From NCBI GenBank assembly GCA_017963875.1, contig JAGCTA010000314.1, positions 1-5,927 on the forward strand: a stretch of 5,927 bases of DNA, given 5' to 3'. The translations under genes were made by a program, and so were the position numbers. The notes beneath the pieces were generated by a model. It ran no database searches. It saw only the letters and a list, made by a program, of their open reading frames with translations, and was not told where the DNA came from. Below, piece by piece: positions 1 through 5,502 of the stretch. Position 1 is the stretch's first letter; each line of letters begins with the position of its first letter. Origin of the DNA: Victivallales bacterium (GTDB lineage Bacteria > Verrucomicrobiota > Lentisphaeria > Oligosphaerales > Oligosphaeraceae).

Positions 1-485
1 CGGTACACCTCGTAGGAGTCCATCAGGTCCGCCAGCTTGTCCGCCAGCTGCCACGTCATCGCCGCCTGCTTCTGTTCGGTGACCGCAACTGCATCTGCGG
101 AATCCGAATTCATGATGTACTTGCGGAACGGGGCGAGCTTGGCATACTCCTCCTGTTCCTCCGGACCCGCCAGCAGGATGGACACGATCGCCTTCGCGTA
201 GGCATGGTCTGGCAGAAGTTCGACGTCCGCCCGATCTTTCGGCGACAGCCCCGCCATCATCAATTCCGTCAGCTCCTTCTCCATAAACGGAAACTGGATG
301 CCCGCGCAGAGATCCGGCTCCTTGGCGAACATCCGTATCTGCAGCCACTTCGCCAAATTGCCGTTCGGCACCACGACCTTGGTGAACACAAACGGGTCCT
401 TGCCCTGCCGCTCCTTCAACAGGCGTTCTTTCAGCTTCTCCGCCAGATCCTCGATCCGGCTTCCGCAATAGATCTTCAATGACAT
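1..485 (-). CDS. recC: RecC, exodeoxyribonuclease V gamma subunit (N-terminal part, runs off the left edge)
   Basis: RecC is the subunit of the RecBCD helicase-nuclease that recognises Chi and helps split the DNA duplex during double-strand-break repair and degradation of foreign DNA in the cytoplasm. Only about 161 N-terminal residues are present, of the roughly 1,100 usual for the family. The start MSLKIYCGSRIEDLAEKL, then DPFVFTKVVVPNGNLAKWLQ, then AGIQFPF at about residues 62-68 and a later MTWQLADKLADLMDSYEVYR follow the RecC N-terminal pattern (short beta start, 'WLQ' motif, 'I.FPF', then 'W.L...L....D.Y..YR' before the cut). The ATG at 485 is well supported by AAGGAG seven bases upstream. 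It lies 40 bp downstream of the HD-domain gene on the same strand, so the two are probably co-transcribed. recB and recD would be expected further left but cannot be seen. The assignment is by recalled family pattern, not by a search. Confidence 0.82.
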   Translation of the reverse strand, partial: MSLKIYCGSRIEDLAEKLKERLLKERQGKDPFVFTKVVVPNGNLAKWLQIRMFAKEPDLCAGIQFPFMEKELTELMMAGLSPKDRADVELLPDHAYAKAIVSILLAGPEEQEEYAKLAPFRKYIMNSDSADAVAVTEQKQAAMTWQLADKLADLMDSYEVY

Positions 486-525
486 AATTCCACTCCTTCA
501 CGCGTTGTCCATTCACAATCCACTG

Positions 526-1122
526 TCAGCTCCTCGCCTCGACGAGGTGAGAGGCCAGAGTGTCGGCACAGCTGATGAGCGTCACAAGCGGCGACTTGTC
601 ACCCGCTGCCGCGTAGTTGCCACGGGCTTCAGGCGAATCTGAGATGTCAAACGCCGACATGTGCCATCGGATTGCCAGCATCTCCTCGTCGGTCATCTCA
701 AGACCAAAGCGTAGCAGCCTTATCACCGATTTCTCGCCATGCCCCATTGGGAAGTCCGAGTAGTCGACCCCGTACGTCGTGTACTTCTCCCACTTCCCGT
801 CCTTCCCCTTGCGAGACTTCTCGACTTCCTTGTAGACCTCGGCCTTGCAGACGTCATGCAAAAGCGCCGCAATCGCCACGCTCGCCTCAGGCAACTCCTC
901 CGCAAGCGAGGGACTTAGCCCAATCTCCATGCCACGCAGGGCCATCGCCTGATCATATACGTTAAGCGAATGGGCAAGGAGACCGCCCTTCTCCGCGCCA
1001 TGAAAGCGCGTAGAAGCCGGCGCGTCAAAAAAACCGAGTTCCTCAAGTCCAGCCAAAACGGCGTCGACTCCGCTCCGCCCAGTCGCCTTAAGTGCTTCAA
1101 TGAATCTATCCTTGTTCTCCAT
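526..1122 (-). CDS. HD-domain metal-dependent phosphohydrolase
   Basis: This is a 198-aa cytoplasmic protein of the HD superfamily, whose members hydrolyse phosphate esters of nucleotides using bound divalent metal. Visible signature residues: H51 in GGLLAHSLNVYD, the H89-D90 doublet in AALLHDVCKAEVY, H128 in MGHGEKSV, H154 in IRWHMSAF, and a late D187 in LISCADTLASH. This order (H, HD, H, H, D) fits a single catalytic HD domain spanning most of the chain. The preceding FFDAPASTRFHGAEKGG is typical of a common HD-hydrolase family of bacteria and phages. The natural substrate is unknown. I chose the ATG at 1122 because AAGGAG lies directly upstream (4-nt gap); in-frame ATGs at 1146 and 1149 lack a ribosome site. 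A promoter lies at 1166-1195. It precedes recC by 40 bp, which suggests a two-gene or longer operon. Confidence 0.85.
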   Translation of the reverse strand: MENKDRFIEALKATGRSGVDAVLAGLEELGFFDAPASTRFHGAEKGGLLAHSLNVYDQAMALRGMEIGLSPSLAEELPEASVAIAALLHDVCKAEVYKEVEKSRKGKDGKWEKYTTYGVDYSDFPMGHGEKSVIRLLRFGLEMTDEEMLAIRWHMSAFDISDSPEARGNYAAAGDKSPLVTLISCADTLASHLVEARS

Positions 1123-1165
1123 ACGTCTCCTTTTTTTTACTTCCATCAATCGCCGCGTCGCCTAT

Positions 1166-1195
1166 ATTATACACTATCGGCCGCCTCACCCGCAA
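1166..1195 (-). promoter_or_regulatory. Sigma-70-type promoter for the HD-hydrolase/recC operon
   Basis: On the minus strand there is a perfect TATAAT at 1171-1166 and TTGCGG at 1195-1190, separated by 18 bp. Transcription would start near 1158, giving a leader of about 35 nt before the chosen ATG at 1122. This makes the ATGs at 1149/1146 nearly leaderless and less likely. The -10 is perfect and the -35 is moderate (4 of 6). Confidence 0.6.
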
Positions 1196-1218
1196 CCTTC
1201 GTACCCATAAGATTTATA

Positions 1219-1266
1219 TTTGTGATTTGTGAACAATTGTGGCAATTGTCATTTGTGAACAATCTC
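1219..1266 (-). repeat. Dispersed 48-bp intergenic repeat, copy 1 (full form)
   Basis: Plus-strand reading: TTTGTG, then the 13-mer ATTTGTGAACAAT (1225-1237), a 13-bp insert TGTGGCAATTGTC (1238-1250), the same 13-mer (1251-1263), then CTC. ACAATTG and CAATTGT around TGG give a 7-bp hairpin with a 3-nt loop. It is identical to copy 2 over 48 bp. Each 13-mer contains the near-palindrome TTGT-GA-ACAA. This copy lies between the HD-hydrolase promoter and the end of the 267-aa gene, and is followed on the plus strand by the 26-bp repeat at 1284-1309. Confidence 0.9.
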
Positions 1267-1283
1267 AAATCCCTCGCTATGTA

Positions 1284-1309
1284 TAACGCCATCGAGGATG
1301 TTTTCTTAC
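1284..1309 (-). repeat. 26-bp companion repeat, copy 1
   Basis: The 26 bases from TAACGCC to TTCTTAC are identical to 5542-5567. In both places the repeat sits at the same distance from the end of the dispersed repeat: CTCAAA, then 14 poorly conserved bases, then the 26-mer. On the minus strand it lies just past the stop codon of the 267-aa gene. It contains CATC-GAG-GATG, a short stem, but no T-run follows, so it is not a standard intrinsic terminator. Role unknown. Confidence 0.8.
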
Positions 1310-1327
1310 GATTTTGGCCGTGGCATC

Positions 1328-2131
1328 TCACGCCATGGTGGCGCACCACGTGTCATCCTCTCGGGCAATCTCGCGCCATGCGTCCAATACGAAATCAATC
1401 TTGCCGCAGTCGTGCCGCTTCAGATACTCTGAAAAGGCCGCGACATCAATCGTCGTAGGATTGTCTTCGGACAATCCCAGGCCGCAATAGGCGAGATCCG
1501 CCTTCGGCACTTGCGTCTCGAGAACGCATATCCAACCGTCTTCCCGCTTAGACACCAATGCCGAATCCCGCAGATAGACATTCACATTCTTCATATCCGT
1601 GCGCCGCGAAGAGCTGGGGGGACGTGCCGAACAGGAAAACGGCTCGACAATCCCGTTTCGCAGCCAATTGGACTCTTCCTGCTCAAAGGCAATCAATTCC
1701 AGAGCCTGAATGGCCTTGTTTATGGGCACTATGCCCAGCTGATAGGTGCGTTGATCCACACTCCCGTCCTTAAGTTGCCTCTTCCATGCTTTCCGTTCGG
1801 CGACGAGCGCCTCCACATACTTTTGCACAATGCCTATCCGCCGCTTCGCCTCCCGTCGGCGAGCACTCACTTCGTCCGGATGCGAAGAAATCCACCGTCC
1901 TTGCGCCACGAGTTCCTCAAGCAGTTCCCAGGCGGCCTTTTTCCAGTACTCGTTGGCCGTATATGTCCATGGGGACATGAACATGATGTGGCGTCCTGCA
2001 TGCAGCCCGGGATACGGGGAAAGCAGCTCGACGGAAATGTCTTTCGCCCAGTACCGGCACTTCGCCTTGACCGGCGTTCCATCGGCTAAAACGCCTTCAA
2101 TCGTCACGTCAATTTCTTCTGCCGCGTTCAT
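1328..2131 (-). CDS. Unknown 267-aa protein, possibly a two-part chimera
   Basis: I do not recognise this protein. It has no signal peptide or membrane segment, so it is probably cytoplasmic. Residues 1-80 look like a compact mixed domain (IDVTIEGVLADGTPVKAKCRY, later SPWTYTANEYWKKAAWELL). Residues 86-160 are charged and helical (SARRREAKRRIGIVQKYVEA), with coiled-coil potential. Residues 166-178 are a low-complexity stretch, CSARPPSSSRRTD. Residues 180-267 look like a second globular part beginning MKNVNVYLRDSALVSKREDG. The linker includes a run of six C on the coding strand, and an internal ATG at 1594 begins the second part without a visible ribosome site, so an old frameshift or fusion is possible. 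The start at 2131 is fixed by AAGGAG eight bases upstream. Its whole block lies between repeat copies 2 and 1. Function unknown. Confidence 0.75.
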   Translation of the reverse strand: MNAAEEIDVTIEGVLADGTPVKAKCRYWAKDISVELLSPYPGLHAGRHIMFMSPWTYTANEYWKKAAWELLEELVAQGRWISSHPDEVSARRREAKRRIGIVQKYVEALVAERKAWKRQLKDGSVDQRTYQLGIVPINKAIQALELIAFEQEESNWLRNGIVEPFSCSARPPSSSRRTDMKNVNVYLRDSALVSKREDGWICVLETQVPKADLAYCGLGLSEDNPTTIDVAAFSEYLKRHDCGKIDFVLDAWREIAREDDTWCATMA

Positions 2132-2155
2132 TTCAGTTTCTCCTTCGTATTTGCA

Positions 2156-2203
2156 TTTGTGATTTGTGAACAATTGTGGCAATTGTCATTTGTGAACAAT
2201 CTC
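2156..2203 (-). repeat. Dispersed 48-bp intergenic repeat, copy 2 (full form)
   Basis: Identical to copy 1 over 48 bp. The 13-mers are at 2162-2174 and 2188-2200. It fills the gap between the reading frame that continues past the SLOG gene's stop (ending 2206) and the ribosome site of the 267-aa gene (start 2131). The repeat therefore forms nearly the whole 5' region of that gene. I see no convincing -10 box inside it on the minus strand. Confidence 0.9.
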
Positions 2204-2205
2204 CG

Positions 2206-2256
2206 TCATTTCACATACCCCTTTTCTCGTAAAATAGCATCTACAGCATCATCATC
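2206..2256 (-). other. In-frame coding-like tail beyond the SLOG gene's stop codon
   Basis: Directly after the TAA at 2259-2257 the same frame stays open for 16 codons, reading DDDAVDAILREKGYVK, and then ends with TGA. The tail is protein-like and in phase, which suggests the SLOG gene once ended here and that the TAA is a recent nonsense change. The alternatives are chance, or a leftover gene end brought in by recombination. Repeat copy 2 begins within 3 bp of the second stop. Confidence 0.4.
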
Positions 2257-2871
2257 TTACTCTCCTATCCAGTCCGATGAAATCCATCCGCAAAGCGATC
2301 CATCGTCGTCGATCTGGCAGATGTCGCCGCCGGACCCGTTGCGGAACATCACGAATACATGGAGAAGCGCTTTCTTCGCTTTTTCGAAAATACCGGGCGA
2401 AACGGATTCCCGCAGGCCCGCGACATTGAGTACAACCTGTTTCTTCTCCATAGGAACCGTGCTTTCAAGCGAAAGCATCCACTCGCGTATCTGCACATCC
2501 ACATCTTCCGCATTGAGGTCAACGGCCTTGCATGGCTTGCCTCGCTTGGCAGCATATTCGGCCGTGTATGCCGTTCCGCCAGACAGCAGAAGCCTGTCAA
2601 CGAGAATCAACGTCGCGTCGGCGCTGTCCACGTTTGCGCGGGTACGCTCGCGGTAGCCGCCGTCGCATTCCCGCAAGGCATAAAAGTTCTCCGGAACAAC
2701 GCCGTCCTCGGCAAGGCGCCCCTTCGGAACCCATCCGCCAAAGGGAATGCAGTACGACATCGCAGCGACAAGGCCGGCTCGGTCTACGCCGGTCTGCCCG
2801 CCACTGATGATTTTCCAGGGCCGCTTGTTGACGCTCCTCGGCACCCGCAGCAATGTAACGTCTTCTTCCAT
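2257..2871 (-). CDS. cpYpsA-type SLOG family protein (MoCo-carrier-like), with a C-terminal extension
   Basis: The SLOG superfamily has Rossmann-like proteins that bind nucleotides or nucleotide-derived ligands. This subgroup is annotated as putative molybdenum-cofactor carrier and is also proposed to act in nucleotide sensing and conflict systems. Visible motifs: KIISGGQTGVDRAGL (20-34), GGWVPKGRLAEDG (45-57), YRERTRANV (73-81), LSGGTAYTAE (96-105) and VVLNVAGLRESVSPG (146-160). These cover the full usual fold (about 150 residues). Residues 172-204 (FVMFRNGSGGDICQIDDDG and on) are an extra tail I do not recognise, and the frame reads on past the stop. Start ATG 2871 lies 4 nt after the TAG of the upstream BspA-like fragment and has only weak GGGA ahead, so translation is probably coupled to that upstream reading. 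It is the last gene of the block between repeat copies 3 and 2. Confidence 0.82.
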   Translation of the reverse strand: MEEDVTLLRVPRSVNKRPWKIISGGQTGVDRAGLVAAMSYCIPFGGWVPKGRLAEDGVVPENFYALRECDGGYRERTRANVDSADATLILVDRLLLSGGTAYTAEYAAKRGKPCKAVDLNAEDVDVQIREWMLSLESTVPMEKKQVVLNVAGLRESVSPGIFEKAKKALLHVFVMFRNGSGGDICQIDDDGSLCGWISSDWIGE

Positions 2872-2875
2872 GTCC

Positions 2876-3155
2876 CTATTTGGCTTCTTCGATTGAAATC
2901 CTCGACAAGTCTACTTCCGCATCCGCGAGCAACTTCTGCACCCGTTCAGCATCTCCAGCGGATACCCGCACCGTCAGCGTACTGGAACGCCCAGGTACCG
3001 ATGCCGGTCACCGCGCATCCGCCGAGCTTATCGGGTATCACCACCTCGCCTTCGGGTTCAGGCGATGGCTTGCCGATGATTTCTGCGGTTCCATCGTCCT
3101 TGATTTGGTACGGCCAACTGTAGCCGCCAACAGTCTCAATCCGTTTCTCGGTCAT
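2876..3155 (-). pseudogene. Frameshifted, truncated BspA-like leucine-rich-repeat protein
   Basis: From ATG 3155 (AAGGAG seven bases upstream) the frame reads YSWPYQIKDDGTAEIIG, then GEVVIPDKLGGCAVTGIG and TWAFQYA. This is the characteristic first unit of BspA-type (LRR_5) proteins, which usually have many such repeats and are often surface-exposed. It meets a stop after 66 residues. The neighbouring frame is open from about 3000 down to the TAG at 2876 and reads STLTVRVSAGDAERVQKLL, then ADAEVDLSRISIEEAK, a plausible protein C-terminus. The total span of 280 nt is not a multiple of three, in line with one frameshift near 2975-3000. Only one repeat unit survives between the two ends, so an internal deletion has probably occurred as well. 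No signal peptide is visible. A real short protein made only from the first frame cannot be excluded. Confidence 0.65.
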
Positions 3156-3211
3156 TGCTATTCTCCTTGTCACACATATTGTCTATAGAAAACCTTTTTG
3201 GACATGAAAAA

Positions 3212-3700
3212 TCACATGGCATGGCCCTGTGTCCCCGTGCGGAGCAGGATCCACTTGCGGAACCACTCCGGCTCGTTCGCGATGCTGTCGGCAAGTGCCT
3301 TGATCCGGCGCTTGCCAAGGCGCGCGTCCAGGACGGCAAGCAGACGGATGAAGTAGTTGTCATGCGCAACCGCCTCGTCGATGGACAGCTCGTTCAGGTA
3401 CTGGTGGATGTATTCCAAGGCATACATTCCATCCTCGCAAGGGACTTTCCCTGTCTCGCGTATTATGTCAACGTCTTTCGGTTCAGGATTATAGCACTTG
3501 TACTTCTCGATCCAAAACCCCTGGTTGGTGCAGAACCAAGGCGTGCCATCCACAAGAATAGATATCACATGAGCCTCGGCATACCAATCTGGCTTGACGG
3601 GATGCTTCTTTCCACGATATACATCATAGTGGTAGCAAACCCTTCCTTTCAGGTCATCCGCCAATCTGCTTTCCAGCACCTGTCTCGTCTTACTCCACAT
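3212..3700 (-). CDS. SF0329-family protein
   Basis: This 162-aa soluble protein resembles the SF0329 family of small, poorly characterised bacterial proteins. The opening MWSKTRQVLESRLADDLKGR with a following Y.VYR matches the family's 'WSK....LES.L...LKGR....Y.YR' start, and the end IRLLAVLDARLGKRRIKAL...EPEWFRKWILLR matches its typical 'LA.LD.R.GKRR' C-terminus. Members often sit in accessory or toxin-immunity-type regions, but no biochemical role is established that I know of. The ATG at 3700 has GGGAG eight bases upstream; the frame stays open further upstream only because it runs through the repeat. It is the first gene of its block, right after repeat copy 3, and 56 bp ahead of the BspA-like fragment. 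Its 5' end is duplicated at 5391-5471. Confidence 0.72.
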   Translation of the reverse strand: MWSKTRQVLESRLADDLKGRVCYHYDVYRGKKHPVKPDWYAEAHVISILVDGTPWFCTNQGFWIEKYKCYNPEPKDVDIIRETGKVPCEDGMYALEYIHQYLNELSIDEAVAHDNYFIRLLAVLDARLGKRRIKALADSIANEPEWFRKWILLRTGTQGHAM

Positions 3701-3706
3701 CTTTCT
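3627..3706 (-). repeat. 80-bp duplicated gene start, copy A (in the intact SF0329-family gene)
   Basis: Bases 3627-3706 match 5392-5471 at 79 of 80 positions (the difference is T versus C within CCAAT/CCAAC). The copy covers the first 24-25 codons of the SF0329-family gene and 6 bp before its ATG. Similarity weakens through the ribosome-site region and returns at ATTTGCC plus the dispersed repeat, so the homologous tract extends to about 3784 with a diverged middle. Confidence 0.92.
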
Positions 3707-3736
3707 GTCTCCCGTCTGACCTCTCCTTGATTTGCC

Positions 3737-3784
3737 TTTGTGATTTGTGAACAATTGTGCCAATTGTCATTTGTGAACAATCTC
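3737..3784 (-). repeat. Dispersed 48-bp intergenic repeat, copy 3 (full form)
   Basis: Same layout as copies 1 and 2 with one change: the central insert reads TGTGCCAATTGTC instead of TGTGGCAATTGTC. The change falls in the hairpin loop, so the 7-bp stem is kept. The 13-mers are at 3743-3755 and 3769-3781. It occupies the gap between the SF0329-family gene start and the end of the tandem-repeat-protein gene. Confidence 0.9.
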
Positions 3785-3789
3785 TGACA

Positions 3790-3803
3790 ATTCTACATTC
3801 TAC
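3790..3803. repeat. Two tandem ATTCTAC units
   Basis: ATTCTAC occurs twice in a row and is followed by the near-match ATTCATG, between repeat copy 3 and the stop codon of the 294-aa gene. It may be a slippage product. No function is evident. Confidence 0.7.
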
Positions 3804-3805
3804 AT

Positions 3806-4690
3806 TCATGATGTTTCTCCCTCCCTTTCATCTTCTGGAGGCAAACCTTCTTTTTTAAGACGCGCATAATATCTTTTCGTCACCACATCACCCAATCCGC
3901 TCCAATCAATCTTGGATTCATCAACGTACTCCATGATGCGGGGCTGGACGCGGAGCAGAAAGCGTCGGACGGTTTCGCTGAGCTTGTCCCATTCGCAGTG
4001 GCCGACATACTGCGGCTGGAGCTCAAGCAGCTTACCCCAGCCCCAGTCATCCAGGCTCGCCCAGTCAAGATGCTCTTCGAATTGCGGTTGATGCCCAAGA
4101 AGGAGTCCCCAATTCTCGCCTGACAACTTTGTCCAATCGCAGAATTCAGCAAACTGGGGCTGATTGGACAGTAGCCTCGCCCAAGCCAACCCATCCAGTT
4201 TCTGCCAACATTCTCCGTCGGCATACTTGGCAAGGGCCGGCTGACTTGAAAATATCATCCACAGCCAACCGCTGTCCAGCTTCTTCCAGTCGCAATACTG
4301 TCCGTACTGCGGGCTTTCCTTGAGCAAGCAGCACCAGTTAATGCCATCAAGCCTGTCCCATGCGACATATTTCGCCAAGGAAGGATGTTTCCTGAGAAGC
4401 GTCAACACCGAGTGGCCGGGCATCCTTTCCCAATTGCACTTCTCTGCAAATTGCGGTTGCCGTTCCAGAAGATATTCCCAGCCGCAGAATTCCTTGTAGC
4501 ATTCGTAAGGCAGCAGATTCCACGGACACTTGTCGGCGAACTGCGGCAGTTCGGACAGCAGCCTTACCCACTCGTCGCCGGTGAGTTTCAGCCAGTCGTC
4601 CCGTCCACATTGCTCTGTCGTTTCCGGCTTCTCGAGGATGAGGTCCGCCAGTTCCTCGGCGGACAAGTCAGGGTCTATTTCTTTTTTCAT
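3806..4690 (-). CDS. Trp/Leu-rich tandem-repeat protein (about nine 24-residue repeats)
   Basis: This 294-aa protein is nearly all tandem repeats, at about residues 33-57, 58-87, 88-111, 112-135, 136-162, 163-186, 187-210, 211-234 and 235-258. The core unit is 'KL.G..W..LL..QPQFAE.CDW', for example at TKLSGENWGLLLGHQPQF. Repeats 2 and 5 carry small insertions. Each unit probably forms a helix pair, building a curved alpha-solenoid suited to protein binding. The Cys and Trp just before each unit boundary are strikingly regular. The N-terminus (EIDPDLSAEELADLILEKPE) is acidic, and no signal peptide or membrane segment is visible. I recognise the repeat style from gut PVC-type genomes but know no function. 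ATG 4690 has AGGGG upstream and overlaps the end of the 231-aa gene by 23 bp, so the two are probably translationally coupled and may work together. Confidence 0.78.
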   Translation of the reverse strand: MKKEIDPDLSAEELADLILEKPETTEQCGRDDWLKLTGDEWVRLLSELPQFADKCPWNLLPYECYKEFCGWEYLLERQPQFAEKCNWERMPGHSVLTLLRKHPSLAKYVAWDRLDGINWCCLLKESPQYGQYCDWKKLDSGWLWMIFSSQPALAKYADGECWQKLDGLAWARLLSNQPQFAEFCDWTKLSGENWGLLLGHQPQFEEHLDWASLDDWGWGKLLELQPQYVGHCEWDKLSETVRRFLLRVQPRIMEYVDESKIDWSGLGDVVTKRYYARLKKEGLPPEDEREGETS

Positions 4691-5363
4691 TCTTTTCCCC
4701 TATTCTTTTCCATAGTTTTCCCAACTTCCCGGCGACCTTCTTCAGCAAAGGTTTGTGCCGCTCCAGCACCTGGGCCTTGAATGCGTCTTCATGGTCCGGG
4801 TCTATGTTCTTCAGGCGCATGACGACTTCGAGGAGCGAATACGCCTCGAAACGCCTCCGTTCCGCGAGATACCGCATATGCGCATCGGAGAATTCCTTCA
4901 CCAGGTTCAAGAAGATTCCGAGGGACTGCAACGGTACGAGCGAACCGTCCTTCGCGATGGCCTTGCTCACGTTCGCCCCGCTTAGCGGACTCCCGCTCAC
5001 GAAGTACGCAAGTTCATCCTTCCCGCGCCGTAGCCACCATTCGATATATGTGCCTACCGTCGGCTTCACGAGCGCACCGATATAGGCCGCCCCGCTCATG
5101 ACATTGACCGGCGTCAGGAACATCCTGCTGTCCGCGAATATCCGCTCCCTGTTCTCAAAAATAAAGTGCGCGTAATCCTTGAAAAGGTTACTGTCGAGAC
5201 GCTGCGCATCCTCATCCGGCCACGCAAACACCGCATCGTCCGGCTTCTCCCTGGGATATCCCTGAAGAACCATGCCGTTCTCTATCGTGAATTGATTGCT
5301 GCCGTCCGCAACCGCTTGAGTGACATCAGGCACACGAAACGTTTCTACATTTGCTGCAATCAT
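4668..5363 (-). CDS. Unknown 231-aa protein
   Basis: I do not recognise this protein. Visible features: an N-terminal beta-rich part (NVETFRVPDVTQAV, GSNQFTIENGMVLQG), a central stretch FLTPVNVMSGAAYIGALVKP (82-101) that is mildly hydrophobic but probably not a membrane span, a YIEWWLRRGKDELAYFVSGS motif (106-125) followed by PLSGAN, a helical segment at 145-190, and a very basic C-terminus (HKPLLKKVAGKLGKLWKRIG, then KNEKRNR) that might bind nucleic acid or be an amphipathic helix. The start at 5363 is supported by AAGGA seven bases upstream. It follows the truncated SF0329 start by 27 bp and overlaps the downstream tandem-repeat gene by 23 bp, which indicates one transcript. Confidence 0.75.
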   Translation of the reverse strand: MIAANVETFRVPDVTQAVADGSNQFTIENGMVLQGYPREKPDDAVFAWPDEDAQRLDSNLFKDYAHFIFENRERIFADSRMFLTPVNVMSGAAYIGALVKPTVGTYIEWWLRRGKDELAYFVSGSPLSGANVSKAIAKDGSLVPLQSLGIFLNLVKEFSDAHMRYLAERRRFEAYSLLEVVMRLKNIDPDHEDAFKAQVLERHKPLLKKVAGKLGKLWKRIGEKNEKRNRP

Positions 5364-5390
5364 CTCTCCATCCTTCCTGCAGTCTACATC

Positions 5391-5465
5391 CTAGTGGTAG
5401 CAAACCCTTCCTTTCAGGTCATCCGCCAACCTGCTTTCCAGCACCTGTCTCGTCTTACTCCACAT
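5391..5465 (-). pseudogene. Truncated SF0329-family gene start (24 codons)
   Basis: ATG 5465, with AGGAG eight bases upstream, opens a frame reading MWSKTRQVLESRLADDLKGR, then VCYH and TAG. The first 24 residues are identical to those of the intact gene at 3700. The intact gene continues CACTATGATGTA where this copy has CACTAGGATGTA, and similarity then fades. It is best read as the stump left when recombination replaced the rest of the gene with the 231-aa gene. Because its ribosome site and ATG survive, it could still be translated as a short upstream peptide; the next ATG is 27 bp beyond its stop, so it may affect translation of the 231-aa gene. Confidence 0.75.
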
Positions 5466-5471
5466 CTTTCT
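5392..5471 (-). repeat. 80-bp duplicated gene start, copy B
   Basis: Matches 3627-3706 at 79 of 80 positions, in the same orientation and about 1.77 kb away. Homology resumes upstream at ATTTGCC and the short repeat copy 4, so the copied unit probably included its 5' repeat. Confidence 0.92.
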
Positions 5472-5502
5472 TACTCCTGCCTAAACACTCCTTGGATTTG
5501 CC

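Noticed and set aside
1219..1266. CRISPR repeat or short array
   Set aside because: The two 13-mers are too short and the spacer between them is identical in copies 1 and 2; the larger copies are 0.9-1.8 kb apart with genes between.
1284..1309. Intrinsic terminator in the 26-bp repeat
   Set aside because: The stem (CATC/GATG) is only 4 bp and no T-run follows on the minus strand, so there is no standard terminator signature.
1167..1349. Minus-strand small protein across the repeats (shared KKTSSMAL peptide with 5455-5709)
   Set aside because: The shared peptide comes only from the identical 26-bp DNA repeat. Neither frame has a ribosome site and the rest of the two peptides differ, so DNA-level repetition explains it.
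970..1458. 162-codon plus-strand open frame
   Set aside because: It crosses the HD-gene start, its promoter and the repeat, and its translation is dominated by repeat and antisense sequence.
1511..2089. 192-codon plus-strand open frame
   Set aside because: It is antisense to the 267-aa minus-strand gene, which has a well-placed AAGGAG and fits the local gene direction; no ribosome site or motif supports the plus-strand frame.
2131..2182. Upstream start for the 267-aa gene inside the repeat (MPQLFTNHKCKYE)
   Set aside because: The extension is translated repeat sequence without a ribosome site. The ATG at 2131 has AAGGAG at good spacing. The same reasoning rejects the upstream start at 3763 for the SF0329-family gene.
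2359..3123. 254-codon plus-strand open frame
   Set aside because: It lies opposite the SLOG gene and the BspA fragment, which have clear family motifs and ribosome sites. The plus-strand translation has no recognisable motif and is a shadow of the GC-rich codons.
1219..3784. Integron cassette array with attC sites
   Set aside because: The layout (same-direction blocks separated by repeats) is suggestive, but the repeats lack the RYYYAAC and GTTRRRY core sites and the longer folded attC structure, and no integrase is visible in the window.
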